A stretch of 64,000 bases of DNA from assembly GCA_963969495.1 (NCBI GenBank), contig OZ018333.1:84700732-84764731 (forward strand), given 5' to 3'. Of this stretch, positions 21,570 through 33,900 are shown piece after piece. This stretch comes from Ceratothoa steindachneri. Its lineage: Eukaryota > Arthropoda > Malacostraca > Isopoda > Cymothoidae. Every line of letters begins with the position of its first letter. Position 1 is the stretch's first letter. The translations under genes were made by a program, and so were the position numbers. Under the pieces are notes generated by a model. It was not told the DNA's origin and searched no databases. It saw nothing but the letters and a program-made list of their open reading frames with translations.

Positions 21570-23260
21570 GATTTCATTGAGCGCTTCCGCATTGGTCAGC
21601 CGAGTGTGAAACGGCCCGCAAACAGAAGGATGCTGCCCAACTCCATTTTATATGACCTTCTGGTGTTGGTCCCATTCTCTGAGGGAGGGCAGGCGGGCTA
21701 AAAATAAGGGAATGTCTTTGCTAATGAGTTTTTGAATAGCCGCCGAGTTGTCGAAATAGGACACTGAGGGGCTCTAAGAACTTCGAATATAAATATTAAC
21801 CTTAAAACACAAAGGATAACAAGACCTTCACAAGCATGTCATTGAAACCACTCTCCCAAAAGATGGTGATGGCGCGCATCTTCACCACTACCCTTATGAA
21901 TGGTGATGTCCGCGGCATCCCTGCCAATAAGCGCTATCACGTATCTCGTTTGCAGGAGCGGAAATTAGATGCGCGACTTTCCAAGTCAGCGGCCTCTTCA
22001 TCCGAGTTTATTGGGCTTCTACGACACACGCTGTAAGACGGCATGGGTAGTTTTTATCCCTTAGCGCGGGCGCGTTGGTCCTCATTTCAGGAAATGGCTA
22101 ATTTCTCTCTCTGTCGAGGAGTTTAGGTCGGTTTTTGAGGCTGTTGAGTACTTATCCTACAACCTCATCACCACGGGCCTAGCTAGTATTACTAGAATAA
22201 AATGCCGACTGCTTCCGTAGTGATCAGCTTAATGTGACTCGGCCCTCAAACAGAAGCGTTATTCTTAGATACGCTTTAAGCGCCACCAGAAAGTTTTCAC
22301 TGTTGGTGAGTTTCGTCTAGCTAGGGCTAGGTCCGGTATGTTTTCGCAGCCGAGCGTGTATTGCGGAAAGGGGACTTGATACACCAAACAGGCCTTCGCG
22401 TTGGTGACGGGTACCTTCCGCAAGTCCCTCATTGAGAGCCTACTTGTGGATACTGGGTAGATGCCACTTGTTCTGCGCCATGCACAGTGCAATTATCGCC
22501 TGTACACGTAAACCCGCCGCCTCCAGCAGTCGCCAACAGCTCTCACCGCCATGCCTCTGCTCCAAAAGCTTCTAGAGCGCCAGGAGTATTGCGTTCGGCC
22601 TTTTTGGAGCACACTTCGTGTCAGGCTGTAACCGTGGTACTGTATTCCCAGTGGCTCCAAGTTCCAAGAGGGGCTCGGTTTCCACGCCGTATGCCCTCTG
22701 TTTGCAGTCAGCGGGGGGTTGCCAGGCGCTACGTCTCTTTTCACGGCCGAGCTTGTTGTAATACACCGCTCTCGGGGCATTGGAATCTCCGCATCACTTG
22801 GTTCGCGGTATCCGTGACGCCACGGTTTTGGCAAGATTATCTTCTGTTGGGTTCCTGGACAGTGTAGGAATTATGTGGAATGAGGGCGCCAAAGATTCCG
22901 CGTGGACTGGCCCACAAGAGAATCGTTTTGCTCTTCCTCACACCGATTACATGGCAGAAATACGGACAGCTTTCTGGGTGGCTTGGCAAAGAAGATGGGA
23001 GACGCTCAAGGGGAACTTGGGAAATTACGTGCCATTGCACCGCGACTGTTCCCATGGACCTACCCCCCCGCCTTTCAATGTCTCGACGCCTTCAGGTTGC
23101 TTTCTGTCGACTCCGAATTGGTCACACTCGCGGGACGCACCACCATTTGGCGGAGCGCTCGCCTGCGCTTTACTGAGAAGCCTGTTTGGTCCCCCAGATT
23201 GTTCGGCAAGTTTTTGTTGAATTTCCCAGTCTAGGCGATCTTCGTGCACGTTGCCTGTCC
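21570..23260 (+). mobile_element. NLR-B copy 3, with reverse transcriptase deleted
   Basis: It starts just after the zinc-finger stop with text related to the EN-RT linker of copies 1 and 2 (TTGGTCAGCCGAGTGTGA). About 21640-22040 is unrelated or too diverged to place. 22080-22350 is linker again, including GATACGCTTTAAGCGCCACC and GGTGAGTTTCGTC. At about 22350 it jumps directly to the RT thumb (GCGTGTATTGCGGAAAG), omitting the whole catalytic RT. The RNase H region (about 22610-22760) and C-terminal zone up to about 23250 follow. The NLR-C 5' end replaces its 3' tail. Confidence 0.72.
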
Positions 23261-23404
23261 TGCCTGGCCTGCCATTTTTAAAACGATAGTTGGATCAGGG
23301 GTCGACGGACTTACCCTCCTGGTTGGGCTGGCGTTCCGAGTAGGTCTCGCGACCGTAGACAGTGACCTCTGCCCGATTTCGCACCCCCTTTATACTTTAC
23401 TTCA

Positions 23405-24541
23405 TATGGGTAATAATAAAAAAAATCTCTCTCAGAAGAGTTCTCCTACTACACCCGCCAGCAAGTCTTTTTTTTTCGCGTTTGTTAGATCGCTTTGTAG
23501 AAGAGAGCTATCCTGATCTGGATTATCCTCGTTTTCTGATGCTGAATTCCAGTTCTGGGTCTCCGCTTTCTAAATTGGACATGATTGATTTGAATGTTGA
23601 GTTTGAGTCTCGCTGTGCCCCCCGCCGTATGTAGGCCCGTGGTAGTGGGGATTTATTGGTGAGATATCCGCGAGAGCAGTGCGACTCCGTGCGGCAATTT
23701 GTCCTCTCTTTCGGAGGTTTCGGTTGTGCCCCACCCTCGCCACAATTCGCTCCAACGAATTACTACCCTATGGCGTCTTGAAACTAAAGGATAAACTTTC
23801 GTCCCAAAGGGTTACGGACCTTTATAAGGTGTCTAAGTTTGTTGGTCCCACTAAGGTTCATACGAGTACGCTCATCGTCACCTTTGAGCGTCAGGATTTG
23901 CCCCAGCTTGTTTGTGTCCCGTTATGTCGAGCTCCCCAGACGTTGTTTAAATTGTCACCAGTTTGGCCATATGAGCAGCAATTGTAGGCAGGCTCCTCGC
24001 TGTGTGGCCTGTGCGTTGGCATACCATGGCTCCTCTTCGGAATCATCAATGTTGCGCCAATTGTGGAGTTTCTCATAGCGCTGCTTCGCGTTCTTGTCCC
24101 GTATTCCTTTTTGAGAAGGGGTTCCTGGCTCTTCGGGACTCCCTCAGCCTGGACTTCCGTGAGACCCGTCGTAGGGTGCGGGAGCAACTCGCTCCCTCAG
24201 GCCGTCTCTTCTCTGACGTTCTCCTTGAGGCGAATTCCCGCCGCCCTCTTCCCGCGGTTCTTCCGTTGCGCGCTCTTTTACCTTTGGTCTCTTCTCATGT
24301 TCTTCCCTCTGTCGCAGACCGTGAGACCGAACGGGGTGAGACACTCGAGGATATCCTGCAGTTCCTCCAGGTGTCTGTCTACGCTGTTCCTTCCGTTCCT
24401 TTGCCTCAGCGCAAACGAAAGGGTTCCTCCTCACCCCGTTCGGAGTCCAAGCGCACTGCCTCTGATGATGCTTGTTTGGTTCCAGAGTCAGGTGTAGGGT
24501 CGTCCTCCATTTTGCTGTCTTCTCCTTCCGGTCTTCGCTAG
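23405..24541 (+). pseudogene. NLR-C ORF1 (gag-like, CCHC)
   Basis: The region begins with a Ser/Lys-rich start (MGNNKKNLSQKSSPTTPASK). A middle domain with VTDLYKVSKFVGPTKVHTST and LIVTFERQDLPQLVCVPL follows. After a frameshift come the zinc knuckles RCLNCHQFGHMSSNCRQAPR and, in the next frame, CCANCGVSHSAASRSCPVF (about 23940-24105). The last frame runs through FEKGFLALRDSLSLDFRETR to a Ser/Pro-rich end at 24541. Such proteins bind the element RNA. At least three frame changes are needed to read it. Confidence 0.7.
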
Positions 24542-25096
24542 CATCATCGATGTCATTAGAGGGCTTAGGTTCACCCGGTTCCGTCCTCATTGCCTCCTAC
24601 CCCACTTCTTACTCCCATGCTTTCTAGCCCTGTTCCGCCTTCCTTGCCTCTTACTCGTTTCGTCTTCCCTGCCTCCTACACCAGCTCCTTCCTTGCCCTC
24701 TGCCCCTATTCCTTCATCTCCTTCTGACCCTCTTCCCTCCTCACCCTCTGACCCTGTTCCTTCATCTCCATTTCACCCAATTCCCTCCTTACCTTGAAAC
24801 CCTGTTCCCTCCACACCTTCTGTCCATGTTCCGTCTTCTGTTCCATCTTCTTCGCATCTTAGTTTTCGTCCGTATCTGCTCGATCTTCCTTTCCCTCCGG
24901 GCCATAAGCCGCCCACGTTGTAGGTTCGGTTTAGCTCTCAGTTGTCGCCCTTCCCCGTTCACGCAGACAAGTTCGTGGCGGGTGCGTCCCCGGCTCGCCG
25001 CCATCTGCCCCTTGTTTCCTCTGGGTATTCTAGTCGTCAGGGACCTTCGTCGGTTTCCGTCACTAGAATCCCTACGTTGGTGTCGAGACGAAAGTA
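24542..25096 (+). other. Pro/Ser/Leu-rich spacer between NLR-C ORF1 and ORF2
   Basis: C/T-rich, repetitive text (TCCCTCC, CCTTCTGACCCTCTTCC and similar), most likely the low-complexity C-terminus of ORF1 in broken frame and the inter-ORF spacer. Confidence 0.45.
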
Positions 25097-25997
25097 ATGT
25101 CTGTCATCCTATCGTGGAATTGTCAAGGAGTTCTTACCAAGTGAGAAGAAATCTACCCCTTGCTTTCTAGCGTTCGGCTCTTGGTGGTCTGTTTGCAAGA
25201 AAATAAGCTTTGTACTCGTCCCTACCGGTGCTTTCACACTTCCGGGTGTTTAATTCCATCTTCCCTGCTGATGGCGGATCCCATGGTGGTGCTTCTTTTT
25301 AATTTCCTCTTCGCTATTTTCTACGCCACTTCCCCTCCGTACTACTTGCAGGCTGTTGCTGCGAGGGCTTTTATTTCCAAGCTTTTAACCGTTTGTTCTG
25401 TGTGCATCCTCCCCAGAATTTAATTTGAGTCGATCTGACCTTGAGCTAACAAGTCATTTACCTACCTCGTTTTTATTATTTGGTGATTCTAGTGCTCGCC
25501 ACCCATCTTGCGGTAATACTGCCCGTAATCCCCGGGGCGGAGTGGTTGAGTCCCTCTTATTATCTGATTTCCTTTATCTTTTAAATTCCGGCGAGTTTAC
25601 TTCTTACCATGTTCAAGCGGATTATTCCAGTACTGTAGACTTGTCCTTATGTTCGCCCGACTGTTTCCTCGATTTCCGGTGGTCGATTCGGGACGACCTT
25701 TCTGGAAGTGATCACTTTCCAATCGTCCTGTCGGCCTCCCTACCTGGCCCGTGCCTTTTCCTCCCTCCTCGTTGGGATCTGCGGCGAGCAAATTGTGTTG
25801 GGTTTCGGGAGGCTTCCTATACCGATGCCGCCCTGGGTTCCTTCAATACCGTTTATTCAGCGGTCTCATATTTTTTACGACCCATATATTCGAGGCTGCT
25901 GAGCGCTTTGTTCCGCGGGGAGCTCTACTGTCCCTTAGTGGTCGATGGATTGCGCGTCTGCTATTTCTGCCTATCAGTTGGCTCATTCCCGTTATAG
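25097..25997 (+). pseudogene. NLR-C ORF2, endonuclease domain
   Basis: ORF2 starts at ATG 25097 with MSVILSWNCQGVLTK, a typical start of the AP-endonuclease domain, followed by a TGA at 25142. VCLQENKL follows. The second half (25425-25760) has SFLLFGDSSARHPSCGNTAR, where GDFNAH-type metal residues are partly altered. It then reads SLLLSDFLYLLNSGEFTSYH, DLSLCSPDCFLDFRWSI and GSDHFPIVLSAS, with the catalytic SDH intact. The stop at 25142 and later frameshifts make it inactive. Confidence 0.75.
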
Positions 25998-26049
25998 GCG
26001 GAACCCGAGAGTCTCGCCCTTTAGGTTTTACCACGTGCGCCACCTACTC

Positions 26050-27400
26050 TTATAATGCTCTCTTTTCCGTCTGCCCTGCGGGATGATTTGTATCACTGTG
26101 GTTCTACCTCTCCCGGTGACGATTGCATCCACTACGACTTTCTCCGTCGTCTTCAGCCCGATCTTTGGCCAAAGGGATTTATTTATCAGGCCTCGTGGCG
26201 TGTGGGGGTTGTTCTAACCTTTCTTAAGGATGGTTGGGACCCCAGTCACTATGGTCCGATTGCTCTTACGAGCTGCCTTAGTAATTTATTCGAGAGGATG
26301 GTTCAAGTTCGCCTTACTTGGGCTTTGGAGTCCAACATGCTCTTCTCTCCATTTCAGTGAAGGTTCGCAGCGACCTTAGTACTCTTGACCACCTCATTTG
26401 TTTGGAAGACACCGTTTTACGGGCTTTTTTCTCGAGGCATCAGGTGTTAGCGGTGTCCTTCGAAATTCAGAAGGGCTACGATATCACCCCGGTTACTATG
26501 GTCCGATTGCTCTTACGAGCTGCCTTAGTAAGTTATTCGAGAGGATGGTTCATGTTCGCCTTACTTGGGTTTTGAAGTCCAACATTCTCTTCTCTCCATT
26601 TCAGTGAGGGTTCGCAGTGGCCTTAGTACTCTTGACCACCTCATTCGTTTGGAAGACACCGTTTTACGGGCTTTTTTCTCCAGGCATCAGGTGTTAGCGG
26701 TTTCTTCGACATTCAGAAGGCCTACGGTACCACCTGGAGATATGGTGTTTTACGTCAGTTATATGATTAGGGTATAAGGGGCTTTTTACCGGTTTTTATT
26801 CGAGAATTTTTATCGTCCCGTAATTTTAAGGTCCGTATTGGGGATACTTTCCCAGGCTTGCGTGTTCAAGAGGAGGTTGTTCCGCAGGGGGTGTGTTTAA
26901 GTGTGGGATGTTTTACCGTTGCTATTAATAGTCCCGTGTCCACTCCTCCGAGGGGGTAGGGGCGGGGGTCGGCTTCTCTCTTCGTGGATGACTTAGCGTT
27001 GTTTTGATCATCTCCCCGCTTGCCTTCTGCTGCCCATCGATTACAGCTGGCAATTGATGCCGTGTTGGTTCGTGCGATCTCCAAGGGTTTCCGTTTTTCG
27101 GTCACCAAAACGAAGGCCATGCATTTTTATCGGGGTCGTGGGGTCCTCACCTCTTTTTGAATGGCACGGCAATTGAGTATGTCCCCGTTTTTAAGTTCTT
27201 AGGTTCGACGCTTGATAGCAAGGTCATTTGGGGGCCCTATTTACGTCGCTTGAGGGCTTCCTGTTCGAAAGCTATGGATTTACTTCGGGTTTAATCCCAC
27301 ACCACTTGGGCTGGTGATAGGCGCAACTTGTGATCGCTCTATTCGGAGATGGTTCAATCCCGGCTGGACTACGGTTACCAGGTGTACTCTTCAGCCTCTC
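26050..27400 (+). pseudogene. NLR-C ORF2, reverse transcriptase
   Basis: RT blocks: VGVVLTFLKDGWDPSHYGPI, ALTSCLSNLFERMVQVRLTW, and STLDHLI / LEDTVLRAFFSRHQVLAVS. These are followed by a duplicated copy of the same blocks. It then reads FIREFLSSRNFKVRIGDTFP, VQEEVVPQG, and the active-site box LFVDDLALF (FVDD at 26981-26992). The thumb is SVTKTKAMHFYRGRG and SRLDYGYQVYSSAS. Frameshifts occur between most blocks. The catalytic aspartates are preserved. Confidence 0.78.
26248..26741 (+). repeat. 247-bp tandem duplication in NLR-C RT
   Basis: The segment starting ACTATGGTCCGATTGCTC at 26248 recurs at 26495. The copies run through GGCTTTTTTCTC and AGGCATCAGGTGTTAGCGG with only scattered differences. 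Confidence 0.85.
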
Positions 27401-27929
27401 CTTCGGCGTTGAACCTGCAAGGGGTGTGGCGATTTGCCTTCCTGGTGCCGTGCTGACGGGACTCAAAGCCCCGTCCGGCCCCAGCTTAGCCTCTTCTTTC
27501 AGGCAGCCTGCACTTCTACCCTACTTCCTCACTTTCCCTACAACCTCTCCCACAACTCTCTCTGATCGGCCTCGAATTTGAAAAGTTAGACGCCGACCAG
27601 CTTTCTCTCACCCATCCATACCGGATCAGGGCTGGGGGGAGGGGACAATGACCCCTCACTCCTGAGCCCTGGTTTGGGGTGGTGGGCCTTTAACAACCTG
27701 CTTCAGCACAACCCACACCTTACTCACATATCCCTTCAATCCCTATTGATTTTACGCCCAGCCCAAGGTGGAGCCGCCATGCCGAAAGGTTATCTGTCCA
27801 CTGGGCGGAAAGGTGTCGTCCTAAATCGCAGCAGCTGGTTCTGCCGGCCCCATGTTCACCCTTGGCAGAGCGGGCTACTGCGGGAGTGATTAGCGTTTGC
27901 TTTCCGTATAACTAATAGGGTCCCCATGT

Positions 27930-29160
27930 CCGATGATGAGAATCTAAAAATTCCAACTCTTCCCTTTTCCCTTCACCACCGACGGATCCTCCTTCGGGAG
28001 CTCCACTGAAAAAAATGAAGTCCCCCTCCCCTATGCTCTCGCATGAGACCCTCAAAAACTTTGTAAGCGGAGAGGAGGTTAGCACCGATGCTAGGCACCG
28101 AACCCGAGTCCTTTCCTGTACAAGGTCCTCCTCCTCAGACGGCTCGGGTCTCTAAGGCTGTACAAGGAGAAGAACACACTCATCCTCCGCCTGGTGCCAC
28201 TGTGAAAGCCAAGACCTTCTCCATCTAGTAGAAGGATCTTACTGAGGCCAATCCATCTGGCCTTGGAGCTCCTGTCGGCGAACGGGATATGGATATGCGA
28301 GGACGGATGGGTATGCTGCTACTTCGGTAAGCAAGATAGGTGGGCTTCAAACGCCGCCTTGGCTAAAGGCAACATGATCCATCAGAGGAGAGCTTTAGCT
28401 CGTGTGATTGGTAAAGAGCCGAAGGTCACCCGGGGGCTTTTTGGCGAATGCGTTGATGCCCTCCGAGGCGGCCATGATTAGTGCCCTTCGGACACTTGGT
28501 ACGTTGGTGAGTGTGACGCCGCATTCTATAATGAACTTCGTGAGAGGAGTAGTTTATGCGAGTGAACTCGACTACATAGAGGACATAACCTTAAAGGTGG
28601 CCGACCATCGAGCGGTCAAGGTCGAGCGGGTGATGAGAAAATGGGAGGGGCCTCGAGACCCACCGCTACACTCTTCGTCACGTTCAACTGTGACAAGCTC
28701 CCTGACTCGGTGCGTGCCGGTTGGAATCGCTACCGCGTGAAGGCTTTCGTGCCACTGCTACGGAGGTGCTACTACTGTCACCGCTTCGGCCATGTTAATG
28801 GCTCGTGTAAACGTGCAAAGTCGGGATTACCCGAAGTCTATGTAAGTTGATCCAAGACCGCACATGATAATCAAAATCGTTCGTGGCTAAGTGTGTCAAA
28901 TATGGAGAGCCGCACCCCGCTTCTTCGAAACAATGTGGTGCGTATCTCTTTGAGAAGGAAATCCTGGCCGTTCAGGCACAGGATCGTCTTTCATTTCGCA
29001 AAACTAAGGACTTGGTCCTTTCGCACCCAGCGATGCCTAGTACATCCTATGCTTCAATATTAAGAAATACACCCTCTGCTCCTGGCTCATCCAGGCGTAC
29101 GAGCACGGTCGTTTCCACGCCTTTCTGGGGGGCCTACCAACCCCGGGCGCTCCCCTCATA
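27930..29160 (+). pseudogene. NLR-B copy 2 ORF1 (gag-like, CCHC)
   Basis: Broken frames give a start-like MSDDENLKIPTLPF (27927), then TATLFVTFNCDKLPDSVRAG (about 28675), an RRM-like strand before the knuckles. These are followed by RCYYCHRFGHVNGSCKR (a CCHC knuckle, about 28765-28815) and then KCVKYGEPHPASSKQCGAYL with FEKEILAVQAQDRLSFRKTK (about 28885-29010). The same layout is seen in NLR-C ORF1. It is the RNA-binding protein of the element. Many stops in the first half. Confidence 0.7.
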
Positions 29161-29499
29161 AAGCTGGCGACACAACAGGTTTACACCCAGCCCCCGCTAA
29201 AACTAGGGCTGCCCTCACTTCCCCCAACGTGACCGTTTGCCGTAAGGCGAAACGGCAGCGTCTCTACTGAGACTCTAGCCTCTCAGGAAGCAACACTCCT
29301 AAAGTTGGTCGTGAGGCCATCTTCCGTGGTTCCTAAAGCCGCCAGCCGAAATGAGGACAGCTCTAAAGGAGCTTCGGTTCCTTCGCCCACACCTAGTGGT
29401 GTGCTGGGTTGCTCGGAAACTGCGGTTCCTTCAAAACAAGGACCCCCGACTCCGAAGCCGCCCAGCTCACCTAAGCTTTCGAGCATGCAGAAGATCACG

Positions 29500-29925
29500 G
29501 GATGGGGTCCTGGAAGGGAGGATGCGTGATTTACATCCGGCACGATGTCTCCGTTCTTCTCTTTGCTGTGCAGTTGCACCTGGATAGGATGTATACTGTT
29601 ATTGCCCTGTACATTCCACCGTCAGCCGACTTCGACGCGGGGGAATACCGCCGCGTCGTGGCACGGTTGCCGAGGCCCTTTCTCTTGTTAGGAGATCTTA
29701 ATGGTAGACACCACTTCTGGGGAGACTACTCGATTGATCCCAGGTGTCAAGTCTTTGCCGAGCTAGAGATAGGTGTCCTAAATGTGAATGAGTTTAGGCT
29801 TCAATGCCCGAGAACCGCTTCATTTTCCTGCCTCGATCTATCCTTTTGTTCTCCGGATGCACAGCCTGATTTTAGGTGGGGGGTGGTCAATGACCTCCAT
29901 CGTAGTGATCACTCTGTCATTTAAA
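29500..29925 (+). pseudogene. NLR-B copy 2 endonuclease domain (C-terminal two-thirds)
   Basis: An open frame of about 140 codons contains GCVIYIRHDVSVLLFAVQLH, YTVIALYIPPSADFD, PFLLLGDLNGRHHFWGDYS (GDLN metal site intact), FSCLDLSFCSPDAQPDF and NDLHRSDHSVI (SDH intact), ending at a stop after SDHSVI. The residues needed for nicking remain. The N-terminal strand is out of frame upstream. Confidence 0.78.
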
Positions 29926-30083
29926 TATCATTTTCTGACCACTGCCTCCTAAGTAGCCTGCCCCTGTGGTGCTTGGCGCGGACGCGGTGGTCTGCATTTC
30001 AGGAAATGACTGATTTCTATATCTCAGCCTAGGAGTTTAGGTCAGTTGATGAAACCTTTGAGTTCTCCGGCAACATCATTGAT

Positions 30084-30968
30084 GTGTGCATGACTACTAT
30101 TCCTAGAACGTCTGCCCCATTTGCACGCCATCTAATTACGTGGTGGTCAGCCGAATGTGAGACAGCCTTTAAACAGAAGCTTTATGCCTACATGCGCTAT
30201 AAGCACCTCCCGAACGATTTCACTCTCGGTGAATTTCGTCGCGCTAGGTTCTGGTATATTTCGAAGCACGCCCACATTCAATGCACGTCATGATGTCGAG
30301 GAAAGCCGTCGACTAGACTACCTCCAGAGGCGGATAACGCTTCAACGACAGGGTTACTCTGAGTTAGTTGCGTTCTGCTCTCGCTTCGTGCACGGACACC
30401 GCCCCTATTATATTTGACCAACAGGATCTGGGTAGAGGGTATCCTCCCAGATTCCTGGCGAATCGCTACTGTGCTCACTTTTCGCAAACATGGGAGAGAT
30501 CAGTCTACCACGACCGGTTTTCCCGCAATCTCTCCAACTTCCTGCGTGTGCAAGTTGATGGAGAAATTGGTAAATGGTATATTAGCCTTCTTTATTGACA
30601 CCGGAGGCCTCGGTCTTCTGCATAGTGCGGCTTTTGCAAGTTCCACTCTACCTCGAGGCCTACCTTGGTAGACAACACTACGCCACGTTGTTTTTCGATC
30701 TGGAGAATGCATATGATACCGAATGGCGATACGGTATCATGGAGACTCTCAACACGTTGGGGGCGAGGGGACGCCTCTCAATCTTTATATCTCCGGCCCA
30801 ATGGAGCAGGAAGAGGGTGTCCCTTTAGGAAAGTGTCCTCAGTGTCATACTATTTGCCATGAGCATCAACGGCATCACTTCAGTGCTGCCGGAAGACGTT
30901 CTTGCTACGCTCGACGTGGACTACCTTTTGAACTCTTTTGGCGCTGCCCAGATGCCAACTCTGGAGCG
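30084..30968 (+). pseudogene. NLR-B copy 2 EN-RT linker and RT catalytic part
   Basis: Linker: TWWSAECETAFKQKLYAYMR and DFTLGEFRRARFWYISK. RT: WVEGILPDSWRIATVLTFRK (about 30430), PTSCVCKLMEKLVNGILAF (about 30540), TLFFDLENAYDTEWRYGIM (about 30690), QEEGVPLGKC (about 30810) and DVDYLLNSFGAAQMPTLE (about 30920-30970). The active-site YVDD has become VDY, so catalysis would be lost even without the frameshifts. The last codons run directly into the tandem array. Confidence 0.78.
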
Positions 30969-33900
30969 TTGACTCCAATAGACATAGAACTGCGTCAATC
31001 ACTACGCCTAAGCGAACAAGCTTCGATTTTTCTTGGCCAAGACTAAGGTGGTAGACTTCTGCCGCCATCCACGTTTCCACCCTGACCCAGATTTTTTTCT
31101 AAATGAGCTGAACCTGGAAGTGGTGGACTCGCACCATGGCCTTGTTCTTGTATTTGACCGATGCCTCTCCTGGGAGGCTCATATCCGCAGCCTTAGTGTC
31201 TCTTGTGCCCATGCCATTGATAGGGCTACTGCCTTACTTTTTGTATCGATCTTTAGTTCGTTCGAAACGCGACTACATATGCGAGGTTTATTCATCTGCA
31301 GCATAGCGTGTATTGCAGAAGGTGTGCTGGATCCACCACACTGGCCTTCGCCAGCGACATGTACTTTCCGCACTTCTCCCATTGAGAGCTTACCTGTACA
31401 CTCGCTCTGCGTCGTGCACAGTGCATTATTCGCCTGTACGCGTGAGCGCGTGCGCCTCGCTCAGTCGCCAACAGCTCTCAGTGCATTCGCAGCTGATCTC
31501 GATGGTGCCTATGCCACCGAGAGTGGCCCTAAGACCTTCGGGTTTAGGGCCAGGAAACTCCTTCTAGAGCTAGGTATAGCTCTTGCGCAGGTGGTGCCCC
31601 TGGTATGCTCATGATGCCACCCTGGTAGATGCTACCTTTGACCATTTGTCACCACGTCTCTGCTTCCCAAGCTTCTACAGTGCCGGCATATTGTGTTCGG
31701 CGTTGACTCCAATAGGCATAGAACTGCGTCAATCACTACGCCTAAGCGAACAAGCTTCGATTTTCCTTGGCCAAGACTAAGGTGGTAGACTTCTGCCGCC
31801 ATCCACGTTTCCACCCTGACCCAGATTTTTTTCTAAATGAGCTGAACCTGGAAGTGGTGGACTCGCACCATGGCCTTGTTCTTGTATTTGACCGATGCCT
31901 CTCCTGGGAGGCTCATATCCGCAGCCTTAGTGTCTCTTGTGCCCATGCCATTGATAGGGCTACTGCCTTACTTTTTGTATCGATCTTTAGTTCGTTCGAA
32001 ACGCGACTACATATGCGAGGTTTATTCATCTGCAGCATAGCGTGTATTGCAGAAGGTGTGCTGGATCCACCACACTGGCCTTCGCCAGCGACATGTACTT
32101 TCCGCACTTCTCCCATTGAGAGCTTACCTGTACACTCGCTCTGCGTCGTGCACAGTGCATTATTTGCCTGTACGCGTGAGCGCGTGCGCCTCGCTCAGTC
32201 GCCAACAGCTCTCAGTGCATTCGCAGCTGATCTCGATGGTGCCTATGCCACCGAGAGTGGCCCTAAGACCTTCGGGTTTAGGGCCAGGAAACTCCTTCTA
32301 GAGCTAGGTATAGCTCTTGCGCAGGTGGTGCCCCTGGTATGCTCATGATGCCACCCTGGTAGGTGCTACCTTTGACCATTTGTCACCACGTCTCTGCTTC
32401 CCAAGCTTCTACAGTGCCGGCATATTGTGTTCGGCGTTGACTCCAATAGGCATAGAACTGCGTCAATCACTACGCCTAAGCGAACAAGCTTCGATTTTCC
32501 TTGGCCAAGACTAAGGTGGTAGACTTCTGCCGCCATCCACGTTTCCACCCTGACCCAGATTTTTTTCTAAATGAGCTGAACCTGGAAGTGGTGGACTCGC
32601 ACCATGGCCTTGTTCTTGTATTTGACCGATGCCTCTCCTGGGAGGCTCATATCCGCAGCCTTAGTGTCTCTTGTGCCCATGCCATTGATAGGGCTACTGC
32701 CTTACTTTTTGTATCGATCTTTAGTTCGTTCGAAACGCGACTACATATGCGAGGTTTATTCATCTGCAGCATAGCGTGTATTGCAGAAGGTGTGCTGGAT
32801 CCACCACACTGGCCTTTGCCAGCGACATGTACTTTCCGCACTTCTCCCATTGAGAGCTTACCTGTACACTCGCTCTGCGTCGTGCACAGTGCATTATTCG
32901 CCTGTACGCGTGAGCGCGTGCGCCTCGCTCAGTCGCCAACAGCTCTCAGTGCATTCGCAGCTGATCTCGATGGTGCCTATGCCACCGAGAGTGGCCTTAA
33001 GACCTTCGGGTTTAGGGCCAGGAAACTCCTTCTAGATCTAGGTATAGCTCTTGCGCAGGTGGTGCCCCTGGTATGCTCATGATGCCACCCTGGTAGGTGC
33101 TACCTTTGACCATTTGTCACCACGTCTCTGCTTCCCAAGCTTCTACAGTGCCGGCATATTGTGTTCGGCGTTGACTCCAATAGGCATAGAACTGCGTCAA
33201 TCACTACGCCTAAGTGAACAAGCTTCGATTTTCCTTGGCCAAGACTAAGGTGGTAGACTTCTGCCGCCATCCACGTTTCCACCCTGACCCAGATTTTTTT
33301 CTAAATGAGCTGAACCTGGAAGTGGTGGACTCGCACCATGGCCTTGTTCTTGTATTTGACCGATGCCTCTCCTGGGAGGCTCATATCCGCAGCCTTAGTG
33401 TCTCTTGTGCCCATGCCATTGATAGGGCTACTGCCCTACTTTTTGTATCGATCTTTAGTTCGTTCGAAACGCGACTACATATGCGAGGTTTATTCATCTG
33501 CAGCATAGCGTGTATTGCAGAAGGTGTGCTGGATCCACCACACTGGCCTTCGCCAGCGACATGTACTTTCCGCACTTCTCCCATTGAGAGCTTACCTGTA
33601 CACTCGCTCTGCGTCGTGCACAGTGCATTATTCGCCTGTACGCGTGAGCGCGTGCGCCTCGCTCAGTCGCCAACAGCTCTCAGTGCATTCGCAGCTGATC
33701 TCGATGGTGCCTATGCCACCGAGAGTGGCCCTAAGACCTTCGGGTTTAGGGCCAGGAAACTCCTTCTAGAGCTAGGTATAGCTCTTGCGCAGGTGGTGCC
33801 CCTGGTATGCTCATGATGCCACCCTGGTAGGTGCTACCTTTGACCATTTGTCACCACGTCTCTGCTTCCCAAGCTTCTACAGTGCCGGCATATTGTGTTC

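Larger units (their letters stand above)
23290..27405 (+). mobile_element. NLR-C non-LTR retrotransposon
   Basis: A second I/Jockey-like family with ORF1 (about 23405-24541) and ORF2 carrying endonuclease (25097 onward) and RT (26050-27400). It is clearly distinct in sequence from NLR-B although the domain plan is the same. It ends abruptly within the RT thumb (LDYGYQVYSSASPSALN, about 27400), where the NLR-B copy 2 5' end begins. It is either truncated by or interrupted by that element. I did not find the missing 3' part to the right of copy 2. Confidence 0.78.
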
